Assembly (NCBI RefSeq): GCF_022965805.1
Contig: NC_133114.1
Location: 11,366,261 to 11,430,260 of the forward strand
DNA from: Primulina eburnea
Lineage: Eukaryota; Streptophyta; Magnoliopsida; Lamiales; Gesneriaceae
Reading direction: 5' to 3'
Length of the DNA stretch: 64,000 nt
Within the stretch, counting starts at the first letter, position 1, and each line of letters starts with the position of its first letter. A program made the position numbers and the translations under genes. Below are positions 10,745 through 23,163 of this stretch, piece after piece. A model generated the notes under the pieces. It ran no database searches and was not told where the DNA came from. It saw only the letters and a program-made list of their open reading frames with translations.

Positions 10745-11840
10745 ACATGGGAAATCGCACGGGACATTCGAAAAGACAGGCGCGGAGCTCGAGGCGTCAT
10801 GATGGTTTATCTTCTCGGAATACTAAAATTTTCTGAAAACTTTAATTTTAGGGTTTACGTCAGCAATGTCCACGTGGCGTTCTCTTCGACTAACCCGAGA
10901 AAGACTAAACGACAAATTGATCCTCCTGACCGAGCACACAGGACTAATCGGGACAACGAGTACGACTATAGCCCGAATATTTAAGGAGGGACTGAGGATA
11001 CCCCGGGATTTCCCGGGTCGTGGATGGTTCCCGGGACGTCCCGGGCCAGAGAGCCCGTCCATGGAGGGTGCCCGGGTCAGAAGGATGGAATGCTCCCGGG
11101 CCAATAAAGCGAGAAGATGGATTAACGCCCGAGCCATAGAATTACCCATGACGAGGAGAGTATGACCTGAAGAATTCATGGAATGGCCAGTCAGTCAATA
11201 GGCCGGGCCATATGAGCACCCGAAACATAATTTCCCCGGGACGTTGTATGCCCAGGCCCTCATAAGAAATCCCGAGAAGTATTTTACCCAGACCACCTCG
11301 ATATGAGTGGAGCATTTAATAGCGCCGACTTGATAGAGTATACACAGCCAACCTATCTCTGACAACAACATAAACGTTGAAAAAATCAGGTGGGCTAGAT
11401 GTGACTATTACGAGATTTGACATGTCAGAACAATAGGGTATAATCAGCCGCCCTACTACAATCAATGCTCAACAAAAAAAACGAGGTCATCATTGCATCC
11501 TCTACTGCAAATACCAGGTTTTTTTACTTGCATTTACTCTCTATTCAGATATTAATTGACACATTTAATACTCTCATTTATTGCTCATTTACTCTCCACT
11601 CCTCACACAAATTTCACAGCCATCACTTGGCTACATTGGTTTTTTTGCTTGAGTGCCTTGCTGACTTAAGCATCGGAGTGGTCACGCCGGACACCCCTTT
11701 GGCATCCATTCACGTGGTTCTTTTCTTGCTTGCAGATCCCTCAAATCGCTCAGGGAGGAAAGAAGTTCATTTCATACGAGTTTTAGCTTTTCAGGCGAAT
11801 ATACGATGCTGGACATGAAAAGAAGACCAGAGATGATTGA
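10745..11840 (+). repeat. 3' LTR of the Tat element (approximate borders)
   Basis: Sequence from about 10745 holds GC-rich U3-like DNA with many CCCGGG runs (10990-11110), then a C/T-rich stretch and the segment 'tgacttaagcatcggagtgg' at 11662, which resembles the R/U5 part of Tat LTRs. No partner LTR lies in the window, so both ends are estimates. ORFs here (10823-11179, 11465-11818) have no recognisable protein. Confidence 0.55.
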
Positions 11841-11841
11841 G

Positions 11842-14228
11842 GTGCTAAAATTAAGAGTTATATTTTTATTTACGCAAAGAAAATATTTATTTTAAATGGT
11901 TTATGAAGTTATAGCATTTAAAGGTTAAATTTAATTTATAGAGTGAAATAAAGAATGTAAAGTATTTTAATTAGAAAATTTTGAAAAGTAGGGGATTTAA
12001 ATCCTTTCACTTGAGATATAATATTTTTATAATTATTTTATGTCTTAATTAATTAGTTTGGTTGGTATATAATTTATTAGTTGAATTTAGGATTTTAAGT
12101 ATTTTTAATTGTCATTTTAGAAAATATGGGATTTAATTATTTATCTTGTCATTTTAATTTTAAATAAAAATTTTGATTTAATTTAAATAACTAGTTAATG
12201 TTTTTAATTATTAAATTGGAGAATTAAACCCTCATTATCACACAACTCACGCCTCACACTCAAAACACACAATAATCACACACACAAAAAGCCGTGAGTT
12301 TATAAGCTTCTAGAATAGGTTTTGGCCTTCACTCCTAGCAGCCACCATCACCTAAATCTTCACACTACTCCTGGAGATTTACATCTCTTTTGAAGCAAGA
12401 AAAACTCAGCAATCATTCTCCGATCGGCCTTCGTCTTCTCCATGTCGGTACTCGATAATTCATGCGTTTATAACACATCGATCACGTTATATACAGTATT
12501 TTGATATGAAATATATATGAAAATTTTTTGGTTCAATCATATGAATGGTAGATCGTTACCGATATTATTTTCGATACACAACACATATGAACTCGACGTT
12601 TTCTTGAGTTTCTTGATCGCAGGCTTTGCTGGACTGATCCAAAGGCATGCTATTGCATATGATTGTGTTATGGGGTGCGTTTAGATGATATAAAGTGGTC
12701 CAAGATGGGTTGGTATGCCGCTGGTACAGCGAGAAGCGTGAGTTGCGTGAATGCATGCACGTTGGGGCTGTCATGGCTTCGACCGCGTGGCCCGGTGCAA
12801 GGGCTAGACTATGGCTCATGGATAGGGACTAGGTAGGGTCTTAGGGTACTGGGGAAACCTTGTTCATGGTCTCTTATGGTCTATATGGGTAGCAAGGTGG
12901 CTGGGATCGAGTCGGGGCAGTTGCACACATAGGGGGAAACATGCGGGGCATGGTCAAGGCTAGGCTTGGTTGGAGCCTAAGCGCGAATCTTGGGCTGGAA
13001 AGGGGAAAACCAGGGTCTTAAGTGGTGTCTAAGGGTCGAGTCTAGGGCTTCGTTCAGGGTTTGTTCGAGTTGGAATCTGCAGGCCGTGCAGATCCCATAT
13101 GTATCATAATGTCACTCCTTGGACAGTTTTCATTTGATGGATTGTTGTGCGTAATTTAAGGGGTTCAGTCATGGTTCATGGTGGTTTAGGGCCTTGGACA
13201 GTAGGTTAGGATGTGGTTCACGCGTGGTTAGAATCCAGAGTCAATTGGTACATCCTAAGTGGTTTTATTTAATTTGGTAGGCGAATGAGTCCAAATGCAT
13301 CTTTGGGGCTGTTTTGGTTATTTAATTGAGGATGTTGAGACAGCATGTCCAAGGAAGATCCAAAGAGGTCCACGATGTTCGTAAGTATGTATGACCTGCA
13401 AAATAATTATTTTGAGGTATGCAATTTGTCATGTGGCCAATTATGTTTATGGGTTGGAAGCCGAATAACGTGTCCGAGGACCTCTCCAACCTCTTCGATA
13501 GAATTATGTTACATGTTATGGAGTAGACATCCAGTCTAAGAGCGGTAATGATCCCTACCAGCCTAGTACTGTGGTTAGTTTGGTAAGAAGATTTATGCTA
13601 TAAGTCACTTGCATTGAACAAAACTCTTCGCAAAATGATATATGATTACAATTATGTATGACGAGCATGAAAATATGATTTTATGAAAAAGTTTATGCAT
13701 GAAAGTCGCATTATGCAAATTTATGCTCAGATTATGCTATGCATGAGCTATGTTTAAATTGCACGAATTTTTATTTCGTATTACTTGTTATTCACGGTTT
13801 ATGCATGCCGACTCTTTAGATTCAATAGATTGGATCGATGGAGATGACTTAGATGGAGGAGACATGAGGTGATGGCTAGTGAGCAGACTCAGACCAGTGC
13901 CATTACACACCCGAGGACCTTGCAGGCATGACATTTTATTTATGCACGATTTAAAACTATTTACTCTGATTTTTATTCATTATTGATGGTGACAAGTACG
14001 TTGAAATTTTATTATGATATGTTAAAAATTTTCAAAATTTAATTATTCATTATTAACTTTGAATTTTGATGATTGTAATATTTAAATGTTGGAGTTTTAT
14101 TATTAAATTTAGTATTATTTTGAATGCATGGTGATCATTATTTTATATTAAGAGCTACGTTTATAATTAAGAATTTTTTTTCCCCTTAAATATTAAACTA
14201 GTATTATTTTAAATAAGGGGTCGTTACA
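11842..14228 (+). repeat. Solo-LTR-like unit, chromovirus type
   Basis: About 2.4 kb with no gene. It starts near TGCTAAAATTAAG and ends GGGGTCGTTACA. Internal marks resemble the Z LTRs at 23808-29026: an AT-rich front, a 5' leader-like C/A-rich stretch at 12240-12320, and the block around 13810-13920 (gactctttaga ... cccgaggacc) that matches 28690-28800 in diverged form. No internal domain or clear target-site duplication was found, so it may be a solo LTR or a deletion product. Confidence 0.55.
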
Positions 14229-14235
14229 GGAATAG

Positions 14236-14510
14236 TCCGCATTTATGGTTGTACATCATAGCCTTTTGAATCGAGGCAACATAAAAGCTCTATGTACAAC
14301 ATGCAATTTGATCCGTTTACCAACCCCATTGAGGGTCATTAGGTGACGAGGTTGTGTGTAGTTTTGAAACACTTAAGAGCTAGCCTATACATTGTAGTCG
14401 GGGATTCACTATTTTCCTATATGTAAAGATATCCTATATGATCCAATGAGTTAATAGTGCAACGAATCTCTGGCCAGAGTAAGACATGTGCGATTTGGAA
14501 AGGTGTTTTC
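14236..14510 (+). repeat. Diverged fragment of the copia LTR family
   Basis: Matches, with many substitutions, the copia LTR segment 41475-41700. Shared blocks include 'tttatggttgtaca', 'ctctatgt' and 'cattgtagtcggggattcac'. It is in plus orientation while the adjacent copia RNase H remnant is on the minus strand, so the two pieces are not in original order. Confidence 0.65.
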
Positions 14511-14541
14511 CCAGTTGCACAAACCATGTCACAATTATTAC

Positions 14542-14781
14542 TCAAATATACATCACATTGTTATTGAATTCATTTGCAACTCTGGATATACCAATTATTG
14601 AAAATTCAATCGAGATATACGATTTGTCGCAGTAGACCGAATAAACTCTTTGAAGAACGACACCCAAATTTTGAACGAAATTCCTCATCGAAACAGCCTC
14701 CTTTGCTGCAGCTAATGCAACTATGTATTCGGCCTCAATGGTTGAATAAAAATCTGGATGTTGATTTCCAATCATCCACAT
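14542..14781 (-). pseudogene. Copia RNase H remnant
   Basis: An 79-codon frame with STIEAEYIVALAAAKEAVSMRNF, the copia RNase H motif that normally reads STxEAEYxAL, followed by a degraded VYCDKS block. No other copia pol domain is attached. Nothing recognisable remains in 14782-14988. Confidence 0.7.
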
Positions 14782-14988
14782 CTAATTGGAAGCTAGAATT
14801 AGTATAACATTTCAATTTTTTTTCCACTCCCATAAACCAAGAAAAAACTCTTAGTTCTTTTTAAGTACTAAGAGTAACACAAACACAATATCGATATAAA
14901 AATATGAATTATTAAATACAGCTTAATAGCACAACAGATGATTACAATTCATACACCATAAAATTATGTACACTATCAAGAAGTAAGG

Positions 14989-17372
14989 TGTAAGACCTTG
15001 TAATTAATTATCCGGTAAATTTGGCATAATTAGAATAATTATTGAGTTTTAAATTGAAATAATTAATTATGCCAAATAAATTCAAGAAGTGTGTTAAAAA
15101 TATGTATTTTAGAATATCGGAGAATTTAACGATATAAAATACATATAGAGTTTAAATAAAACAGACCGGGATAAATGGGCTTGAGTTACTATTTTAGTAA
15201 ACAAATACACAATATATAAAAATACATATACATACACACAACTTATCAAATAAGAGAAGGAAGAATCGAGAGAAAGAAAAGAAAGAAGAAAGAAGCTTTC
15301 CCCAACTCCATTCCCGTCACTTGTGTAGCGGCTGTGGGAAAATCGCGATAACTCCTCCGCCCTGCGTCCAAATCTCAATCGGTCTAAAAGGGTGTCTTCC
15401 TAACATCCTAGGCTTCGATTCAAGTCAGAAATCGCGAAGTTTGAGCAAGGATTCGGGTAGATCGAAGATGCTGTTCCGGTGCTCTGTTTCTGCGCAAATT
15501 CTTCCAGTTTTGGGTGAGAGTTTTTGGGTTGCTGCGACTTTTGTAATTTGAATTTGTAGAAATGACCTAAATAAACTTTTTAGTGGTTAAGTTTTCTGTT
15601 TATAGCAACTGGAATCATCGAATTTTGATAAGAAACGGATTTGATATGATTTTTCTACCAAAACGTGTCAAAATGGAATTTTGTGTTAGAGCTGTGTACA
15701 ACACCTACTGTAATTCGGGTTTATGGCATATATGAACTCAGACTCTGCGCTTTTGGTTAATAATAAAATTGTAGAGCTATGCGTTGTCTTCGTAATGATA
15801 TAAGATTCGTTAAATTCCATTAAGAATTTAGCAAGTTATGCTTGTTTTTATGGAACTGCTCAGTGTGTGTGATTCTGTCCGCGAATTCGTAAGTAGCAGT
15901 GTGTTTCTGGAAATTCTGATAATAATCTACTGAGTTTCTGAAGATGGTTTCAACTGGAGAAACTTAGATAATTGATCTTTCGTTTCCAATTGGCAGATAT
16001 TGATTTGAGTTAATTTTGAGTGAGATATGAATTTTATGCTCTTTTGTGCCAAATCAGACATTGATGTGGAATGTAGTTTTCATGATCGGCTTATTGTGGT
16101 TTTGTTTAGGCCGAGAGTCTTGAAGAGAAGTTGATATTGGAGTTTCAAGTTGGTATAGGTATGTTACAGCTCAGTAACATACGACGGTAAAACATAAATT
16201 ATGTTTAATTGTCATTCTGTGTTACATTGAATCGTGTGTATGACTTGTTAGCTGTTGTAAATTGTTAAATGCCTTCGTTGTGATCTATGTTTATTATTGT
16301 GACATATTATTGGAATTTAGCATCGGGCATACTGTTATAACATTCATGTTGAGCCCTATCATTCTTGTTAGCCCATTGTTAATATCCGTTGTTATCTGAC
16401 ACTGTTGTTTATCTCGGGATCATTGTGTGGCTGATAGGCCTATACACATGAGACCGTAGATGTGATTGAACAATCCCGTGGTTAGTGCAGCCTTTTGAGG
16501 TGAGCGCTGGGATTGTGTCATCTAGTTCGTTTTGGTTGTGCCATCCTGTTATATCGTATCAGATGTATGGAGGCCGAGTCAGGAGTGTTATCCAGCACAG
16601 CTTGGCATACCTCGCATACTTGGCAGGGCGGTTTAGCTGCATGACGATGTAGCTCCCCTGTGTTGTTGCTCGAGCATTATTCCAGTTGTTATCGTATCGT
16701 TTGTTGGCTCCTGTTATCCCGGTTATTTGTTGAGCCTTTCATGCATTGCATACTACATTTTATTATATGATTATGCATGATTTATGTTATTGTTGAACTG
16801 TTTCATACCAGAATCCTAACCTTAGTTGTTTACTGGGGGGGCTGTTGTGGTTGCTATTGGGCACCATGGTAGATCTCCTGAGTCGTTTTTCAGCATCAGG
16901 CTGAGGTTCTGCCTCTGGAGCTCCGGATTGAGGTTGGATTGCTTGGTTCTGTTCAGTGAAGTCTCTCAGTTAGTCTATATGTATGTCTTGAGTTTGTTTC
17001 AGACTTGTATTGTATTTTATTTGCCGGGGAGATGCCCCGTGTATTTATAGTGTTTTTGGTTGTTTGAATGATGTTCTGAGTTGATTATGTGGTTCGTATG
17101 ATCTGGCAAGTATTTGGTAAGTTTTAAATTCTGTTTAGTCCTGGCCAGTGCGGCTATAGGTTGTTGACTTTGGTTTTGTTTTAATGACTTTAGTTGGAGT
17201 ATATTTTGATATAAACTGCTGTTTGAGTTTTCAGGATGTCTTACTTACGGGGAGGCCTTTTTCTAGGCCCTAAGATCCGTTTTAAAATATTTTAAACCTT
17301 TTTCCGCTGCAGCTTTAAGTCAAACCATTATTTTTTGATCATTAATTGTCATTAGAGTAAATGGGTCTAACA
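14989..17372 (+). repeat. 5' LTR (family X) of chimeric chromovirus, 2384 bp
   Basis: Begins TGTAAGACC and ends GGGTCTAACA, followed by a degraded Met-tRNA-type primer site. Inside are a TATA-rich stretch (15180-15240), a leader-like region and a TTACTTACGGGGAGGCC-like end. It does not match the LTR at the other end of the same element (19807-23807), which begins TGTAAGGTCC. No gene is present in it. Confidence 0.75.
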
Positions 17373-17373
17373 T

Positions 17374-17388
17374 CTTGGTATCATAACA
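17374..17388 (+). promoter_or_regulatory. Primer binding site, degraded (Met-tRNA type)
   Basis: 'cttggtatcataacat' follows the LTR end by two bases. It resembles TGGTATCAGAGC found at 46182 and 62219, with substitutions in the second half. Confidence 0.55.
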
Positions 17389-17541
17389 TAAACTGGGATA
17401 CGCTCGAACTAGAGTCTAGGACACTCGAGTCTTGGCACTAAAATGGTTGTTGCGCCTATGTATGCTAATTGACAAGATGCTTACGTGATTATAAGATTTG
17501 TTTACTTCCATTCTAATGGTTTTGATGTTTTATGATATAGA

Positions 17542-17608
17542 ATGGAGGGAGGTGGAGAAATTCCTGTTGATGAGATTCCTTTAGCTCGTTGTCGAGGTCG
17601 TGGACGTG
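17542..17608 (+). pseudogene. Gag N-terminal stub fused to pol
   Basis: An ATG at 17542 opens [19 protein letters not shown], then Arg/Gly repeats, the start of a chromovirus Gag. After about 22 codons it joins RT C-terminal sequence directly ([16 protein letters not shown]). Gag, protease and most of RT are missing, so the junction near 17608 is a large deletion or recombination point. Confidence 0.7.
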
Positions 17609-18631
17609 GTACGCAGTTTCATGGGTTTAGCAGGATACTATAGACGATTTATTAAAGATTTCTCCAGTATTGCAAAGCCAATTACTCAGTTGACACAAAA
17701 GAATGCGCCATTTGTATGGTCTGAGGATTGTGAGTCTAGCTTTGTGGAATTGAAGAAGAAGCTGACCAGTGCTCCAGTACTGACGATACCTTCAGGTACG
17801 GGTGATTTCGTTGTATATTGTGATGCATCTCACAGAGGGTTGGGATGTGTTCTTATGCAGCGAGGTCATGTGGTCTCATACGCCTCGAGACAACTGAAGC
17901 CACATGAGGTTCAATACCCCATTCATGATCTTGAGTTGGCGACTATCGTATTTGCATTAAAGATCTGGCGTCACTATCTCTACGGCGAGAAATTTGAGAT
18001 TTACTCCGATCACAAGAGCCTGAAGTATTTATTTTCTCAATCAGAACTGAATATGCGGCAGCGTAGATGGCTTGATCTACTGAAAGACTTTGATTGCGAG
18101 ATCAAATACTATCCAGGGAAGTCAAATGCAGCAGCAGACGCCATGAGTCGAAAGGTTTGTTCCCTATCCTTATCGACGATAGGTGTTACAAAGTTAGTTG
18201 AGAATTGCTATTTGTCTGGATTAGAATTTGATACAAAGAATAGGCCACTACAACTTGCTACAATCCGAGTTGAGCCTGATTTAATTATGAGAATCAAAGA
18301 AGCCCAAAGAACGGATCAGAATGTGCAGAGATCGATTCAGATGGTCCGAACAGGACATATTTCAGAATACCAGATACGTGATCATGTTCTGTACGTGAAT
18401 AACCGTCTTGTAGTGCCAGATGTTTCAGATTTGAAACAACAGATTTTATCAGAAGCGCACTGTAGTCGGTTTAGCATTCATCCTGGTGGCAGGAAAATGT
18501 ACAACGACTTGAAGACACAGTTCTGGTGGAAGCAGATGAAATCAGATATTGCAGAATTTGTGTCTAAGTGCTTGAACTGCCAACAGGTGAAAGCGGAGAG
18601 AAAGAAGCCCGGAGGTTTACTTCAGAGTTAG
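17608..18631 (+). pseudogene. Chromovirus RT end, RNase H and integrase zinc finger
   Basis: A single long frame of about 340 codons. It starts at the RT connection ([17 protein letters not shown]), continues through RNase H ([60 protein letters not shown]) and reaches the integrase zinc finger ([11 protein letters not shown] ... [13 protein letters not shown]). RNase H residues D, E, D, D are all present. The ORF ends by frameshift at 18629. Close relative of the minus-strand chromovirus at 6037-8962. Confidence 0.9.
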
Positions 18632-19400
18632 CCATTCCAGAATGGAAATGGGATCACATCTTCATGGATTTCGTGGCGAAGTTACCTCGATCATCTAGAG
18701 GCTGTGATGCGATTTGGGTCATTATTGACAGACTGACCAAATCAGCTTGCTTTATTCCGTACAGAATGACGTATCGACATGATCAGATGGCGGAGATATA
18801 TGTCTGAGAGGTAGTCAGATTGCATGGTGTGTCGAAGTCTATCGTATCAGATCGCGATCCACGATTCACTTCGCACTTCTGGCACAGTTTACAGCATGCT
18901 TTAGGTACGACATTACACCTGAGTACTGCTTATCATCCTCAGACATACGGACAGTCAGAGCGGACTATCCAGACTTTAGAGGATATGTTGAGAGCCGTAG
19001 TACTAGATTTTGGCACTAGTTGGCATGATTCTCTACCTGTTTGTGAATTCTCTTACAATAACAGCTATCAAACAAGTATTGAGATGGCACCGTTTGAAGC
19101 TTTATATGGCAAGAAGTGCAGATCTCTGCTGTACTGGGATGACGTCTCAGAAGTTCCAGAACTTGGACCTGATATGATACGTGACATGACTGATAAAGTG
19201 AAGATTATTCAGAAAAGAATGAAGACGGCACAGGATAGACAAGCGAAATACGCCAACATCAGGCGTAGACCATTAGTATTTGAGCAAGGAGATAGAGGAT
19301 TTCTAAATATTTCCCCATTCAGAGGCGTTGTCAGATTTGGCAAGCGTGGGAAGTTGTCTCCTAGATACGTCGGTCCTTATGAGATCTTAGAGAAGATTGG
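18632..19400 (+). pseudogene. Chromovirus integrase core
   Basis: Core domain with [21 protein letters not shown] and [14 protein letters not shown], so the DDE triad is readable. A TGA at about 18805 interrupts the core where Trp or Arg would be expected. PQTYGQSE replaces the usual PQTDGQSE. The frame runs to [15 protein letters not shown] and then [10 protein letters not shown], the integrase C-terminal fold. Confidence 0.88.
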
Positions 19401-19418
19401 CGACCGAAGCCTATCGAC

Positions 19419-19706
19419 TTGCTCTTCCTCCTTCGTTATCCGGGATACTATGACGTTTTTCATGTGTCGATGTTGCGTAGATATATGCCGGATATTTCCC
19501 ATGTCATTCACCCTGACGAAGCTGAACTAGATCAGACTTTGAGTTATGTCGAGAAACCGATACAAATTGTTGATCGGAAAGAAAAGAAGCTCAGGACAAA
19601 GACTATTCCGCTAGTGAAAGTCCAATGGAGTCGTCATGGCATCGAAGAAGCGACTTGGGAAACAGAAACAGACATGCGACAAAAATACCCCGAATTATTC
19701 ACATAA
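19419..19706 (+). pseudogene. Chromodomain of chimeric chromovirus
   Basis: After a frameshift near 19400 the end of pol reads [16 protein letters not shown], then YVEKPIQIVDRKEKKLRTK and VQWSRHGIEEATWETETDM, ending KYPELFT. It is the same chromodomain type as at 6037-6276 and supports a Tekay/Del-like assignment. Confidence 0.88.
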
Positions 19707-19793
19707 TGTGAGTACTTTTTTCTAATCTTAACTATATTGCTTATGTTCATGCTTTGATAATTGCCTGCGATTTCGAGGGCGAAATCATTTCTT

Positions 19794-19806
19794 AGAGGGG
19801 GAGAAA
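19794..19806 (+). promoter_or_regulatory. Polypurine tract before LTR Y
   Basis: AGAGGGGGAGAAA directly precedes TGTAAGGTCC. An equivalent tract stands at 49322-49335. Confidence 0.8.
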
Positions 19807-19915
19807 TGTAAGGTCCGAGATTTATTAGTATTCATTGATATGATACTCGGAAGATATGAGGATGCATGACGTGCATGGAGAGGAGAAAAGATATGAGAAA
19901 TTAGAGTAAGAACAA

Positions 19916-20220
19916 GACCGCACACGCGCCCAGAACAGGTGTGCACCCGCGGTCATACAATTAGGAATTTTTACAAGAAAGGCTGAAGCCACACCGCACC
20001 CGCGGTGCAACCCAGACCGCACCCGCGGTGCATGGACAGAAAGTTAGCAAATTTATTCGAAGCAAGACCGCACCCGCGGTGCGAGAAGACTGCACCCGCG
20101 GTGGTGTGACCGCACCCGCGGTAAGAACAAGACCGCAACCGCGGTCGTAATTTTTGAAAAATAAAAGCCATGCCGAAGCATGAGCGCACCCGGGGTCTGG
20201 ACATGAGCGCACCCACGGTG
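19916..20220. repeat. Module A palindromic array in LTR Y
   Basis: About nine copies or variants of ACCGCACCCGCGGT spread over 300 bp, just upstream of the (TA)n tract. Variants include ACCGCAACCGCGGT and GCGCACCCGGGGT. ORFs across it on the minus strand (repeated RGCG, TAGAV) are repeat echo. Confidence 0.9.
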
Positions 20221-20262
20221 CTGCATGCGAGAAATCCACCTTTGTTCCTTGTTGTGACACAT

Positions 20263-20265
<3 letters not shown>

Positions 20266-20321
<56 letters not shown>
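20266..20321. repeat. (TA)n microsatellite in LTR Y
   Basis: About 28 TA units. It lies where a TATA box would be, between the palindromic array and the leader. Corresponding tracts: 44462-44477, 49822-49907, 60818-60875. Confidence 0.95.
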
Positions 20322-20324
<3 letters not shown>

Positions 20325-21808
20325 ATGCATGATTCAGCCATTTCTCCTTCAGCAGCTGAGAACCGAGAGCAGCACTAGCAATTCCTCAAGTTTCTTCAAG
20401 GTTTTGGGGTAAGATTTCTTAATATTTAGCCATCCGATTTTTATACCGAATAGAGATTCTTGTTCCTTGTATCATAGGCTACAAGAGGATGTAAGTATGG
20501 TTCAATTACATCATGTTTTGAAATATACACGTTGGAGAAATTGTGATTGTATTTGAGATATGTGTTCCCATGGTTATGAGGATAGTAGAATTGTAAACGA
20601 ATCGAAAAACGGATATGTTGTGCTATAGTTATGATTTTCAACAGGAATAGAATGGGGAATATGCAAATATCAGAATCAATATATGTCTATGATGAAGAGT
20701 ATGAGTTATTATTATTGAATATTGATATGTGAGTTGATCGGTATCGCAAGATTGTGCCGTTGTACTATCGATTTGTATTGAGATTGATTATCAACTCATA
20801 TATATGTTGAATGGAGTAGAAGTTGATAGGATATACATTAATTATGCCATTTCAGACTGGTATTGGTGAATTTGGGAACAAGACTTCAACTACGACGACG
20901 ATTGTACGACAACGAAAGGTATGATGCATGTTTTGTTTGGGAAGATACAACTCAAATGAGATCCCATTTGAGTTTCCCAACCAAAATCACATACTAGATT
21001 TATTGTTTATCTTGTAATATGATTGTGATTTGTTTATAGACTTGTATTCAAATCTTTTGAGATGATTATGCTTTGTTTACAGATTGTTATTCATTGCATT
21101 TAAGATAGGGAGTCTTGACAGAACAGTCAAACTTCTAGACGTTCGGTGATATCACAACTTAGGGGAAGATCAATCTCCTATTGTAGATGTGGATACATGA
21201 TCAGGCCGAAGTCTAGGAATAAGACGTACAGTCACCCCGATTGGGAGGGTATGTGATAGATTGTGGGGTCCCGGACGCTAATCAAGTTCTTAATCATAAT
21301 TGGGACTAATTAATCAATTAAAACAGGGTCTAATTTTTTTTTTTAAAATGCGGAACGTAGTGAAATCAAACATATATACATCTCAGTATATAAAATACAA
21401 TACAAGTCATGTACTGCATGCATTCAAACTAAACTAAGGTTTAACAACTAATGTCAAGTGTTCCACCCCTATTATACATCATAATCAAAGTCCGGAATCT
21501 CCACTCTAATCACGATCTTTCTTCATCTCCTCAACCCTGAACCTGTCCCACCTGTTTTCATGTACACATATAGACAAGACAACAGCCGGATAATTCCTGG
21601 TGAGAATATAATCCTAAGTATAAATCAACGAAACATGCAATCATATAAACAAATATAAAGCATGTAATCAGGTAACAAAGATATGTATCAATATCTGAAA
21701 CATAATCAATATCAAACTGTCGACAATGCTCGTGACTCCACGACTCAGACTAGATTCAATCCTAGCCTAGGGATCCCAGGTTTCCAGACATTGGCATTCC
21801 ATATCGAC

Positions 21809-22046
21809 CAACAGTAATAGAAAAGACTCCAGTTCTATCCACGTCGATATAGTAGTCGATCACCAGTCATAAAGAAGCTCTGTTTCTATCCACATCAGTA
21901 TAGTATCGATCACCAGTAATAGAAGAAACTCCTAATTCTATCCACATCGTCGATCAACAGTAATAGAAGAAGTTATAATTCTATCCACATCGATACAATA
22001 CTGATCACCAGTAATAGAATGAGCTATAATTCTATCCACATCGATA
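21809..22046. repeat. Tandem repeat inside solo LTR, about 60-bp units
   Basis: Four to five diverged units with 'caccagtaatagaag' and 'aattctatccacatcgata'. It takes the position where other LTRs of the group hold the structured block. Confidence 0.75.
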
Positions 22047-22949
22047 GCCAATTATCCAGTAGCAGACTATGGCACTTCTGCCAATACAATATCTTATGAC
22101 ATCGTGCAATGTGCCCGTGGTGATCCCACCACTATCAGACACTTCTGTCATAAGACTACTCGTCTAATACCTGCTATCTATAATCAAGAGAACAAGTATA
22201 TCAATCAAATCAATGCAATATCAATGCCATAAAGTAAAGTATGTGATTTAGGGAAACTCAAGTCTAACCGACTCAAGTCGATCTCCCAATACCACATTGA
22301 CTTATACCTTTCTCTCAGTCGGTTTCTGGCTCAGTCGAAGTCCTAAACTCACAGTCTGTCTGGCAATGACAATACCAATAATCTCATGTCAATATACCTT
22401 TCAAATCAATAACAATCTAATCAATCTGGATTTAATTCAAAATCAACGGCTATAACGGCACAATCTCAGTATTCCCAGTCAATACCATATCACCAGATAT
22501 TAATTACAAATCATAACTCATATCCATTACAGTATGTAATTCATTCATAATCCAAATCTGTCCGGTATAAATCAATATACCCTAAAAATTCATAACAATT
22601 CCATAATCAGTCCGTTTCTCAATCTGACTTCGATTCTACGATGTCTAACATGTCAAGAACATCATATATGAATCCTATTCAATTCTGACAATAGCATAAT
22701 TTCAAAACATGTCAAAACGTAGTAAAACTTACGTCAAGTTGTAGCCTACGTTGATAGGATTACAGTACTGAAGTCAGATTACAATTCGGACGGACAGATT
22801 TCTCACAAAAGGCGTAAGGATTTTCAACACATATACAAGAACCCTTTCCTCGAGCTTCTCTCTTTCCTTATCAAAATTCTGAAGGATTTCATATATATAT
22901 AATCCTATTGCTCGGTTAATGATACGTGTTCACTTTTCATAAATTTCAG

Positions 22950-23163
22950 TCGCGCTCGGGCGGTGGTAATTTACTGCTCGGGCGCTTGCTCGGCGCTCGG
23001 CGGTTAAAACTTACCGCCCGGGCTGCGGGAGGTTCTGTCCTCCACAATCGTCGTTGGCGCTCGGGCGCTCAAAAACTACCGCCCGGCGCCACATCTTCTG
23101 TCCAAGACATGTTCTATTGAACTTTGGCGCTCGGGCGGTCATTTCTTACCGCTCGGGCGCCAC
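22950..23163. repeat. Module C palindromic array
   Basis: Repeats of GCGCTCGGGCGGT, a short A/T centre, then ACCGCCCGGGCGC or ACCGCTCGGGCGC. Each unit is an imperfect inverted repeat of about 35 bp, and units are separated by 'ttctgtcc'-like spacers. The only other copy group is at 37268-37427. Confidence 0.85.

Larger units (their letters stand above)
1..11840 (+). mobile_element. Tat-type Ty3/gypsy element, 3' half (outer element)
   Basis: A large plus-strand LTR retrotransposon entering from the left edge. Order: RNase H of the archaeal type, integrase, a tandem-repeat spacer, a long ORF on the opposite strand, then a 3' LTR. This order, with an antisense ORF between pol and the 3' LTR, is known for the Tat lineage (RIRE2, Grande, Retand-like). 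The element is old: pol has frameshifts and stops, and a complete chromovirus sits inside its antisense ORF at 4309-10295. Gag, protease, reverse transcriptase and the 5' LTR lie outside the window. The right end is approximate. Confidence 0.8.

Noticed and set aside
11465..11818. ORF of 117 codons as a possible host gene
   Set aside because: It lies across the R/U5-like part of the Tat LTR, has no recognisable domain and has low-complexity composition.
19961..20341. Minus-strand ORFs with repeated RGCG, TAGAV, RVRS
   Set aside because: Translation of module A units in three frames. Same at 30196-30486, 58690-59163 and 9762-10028.
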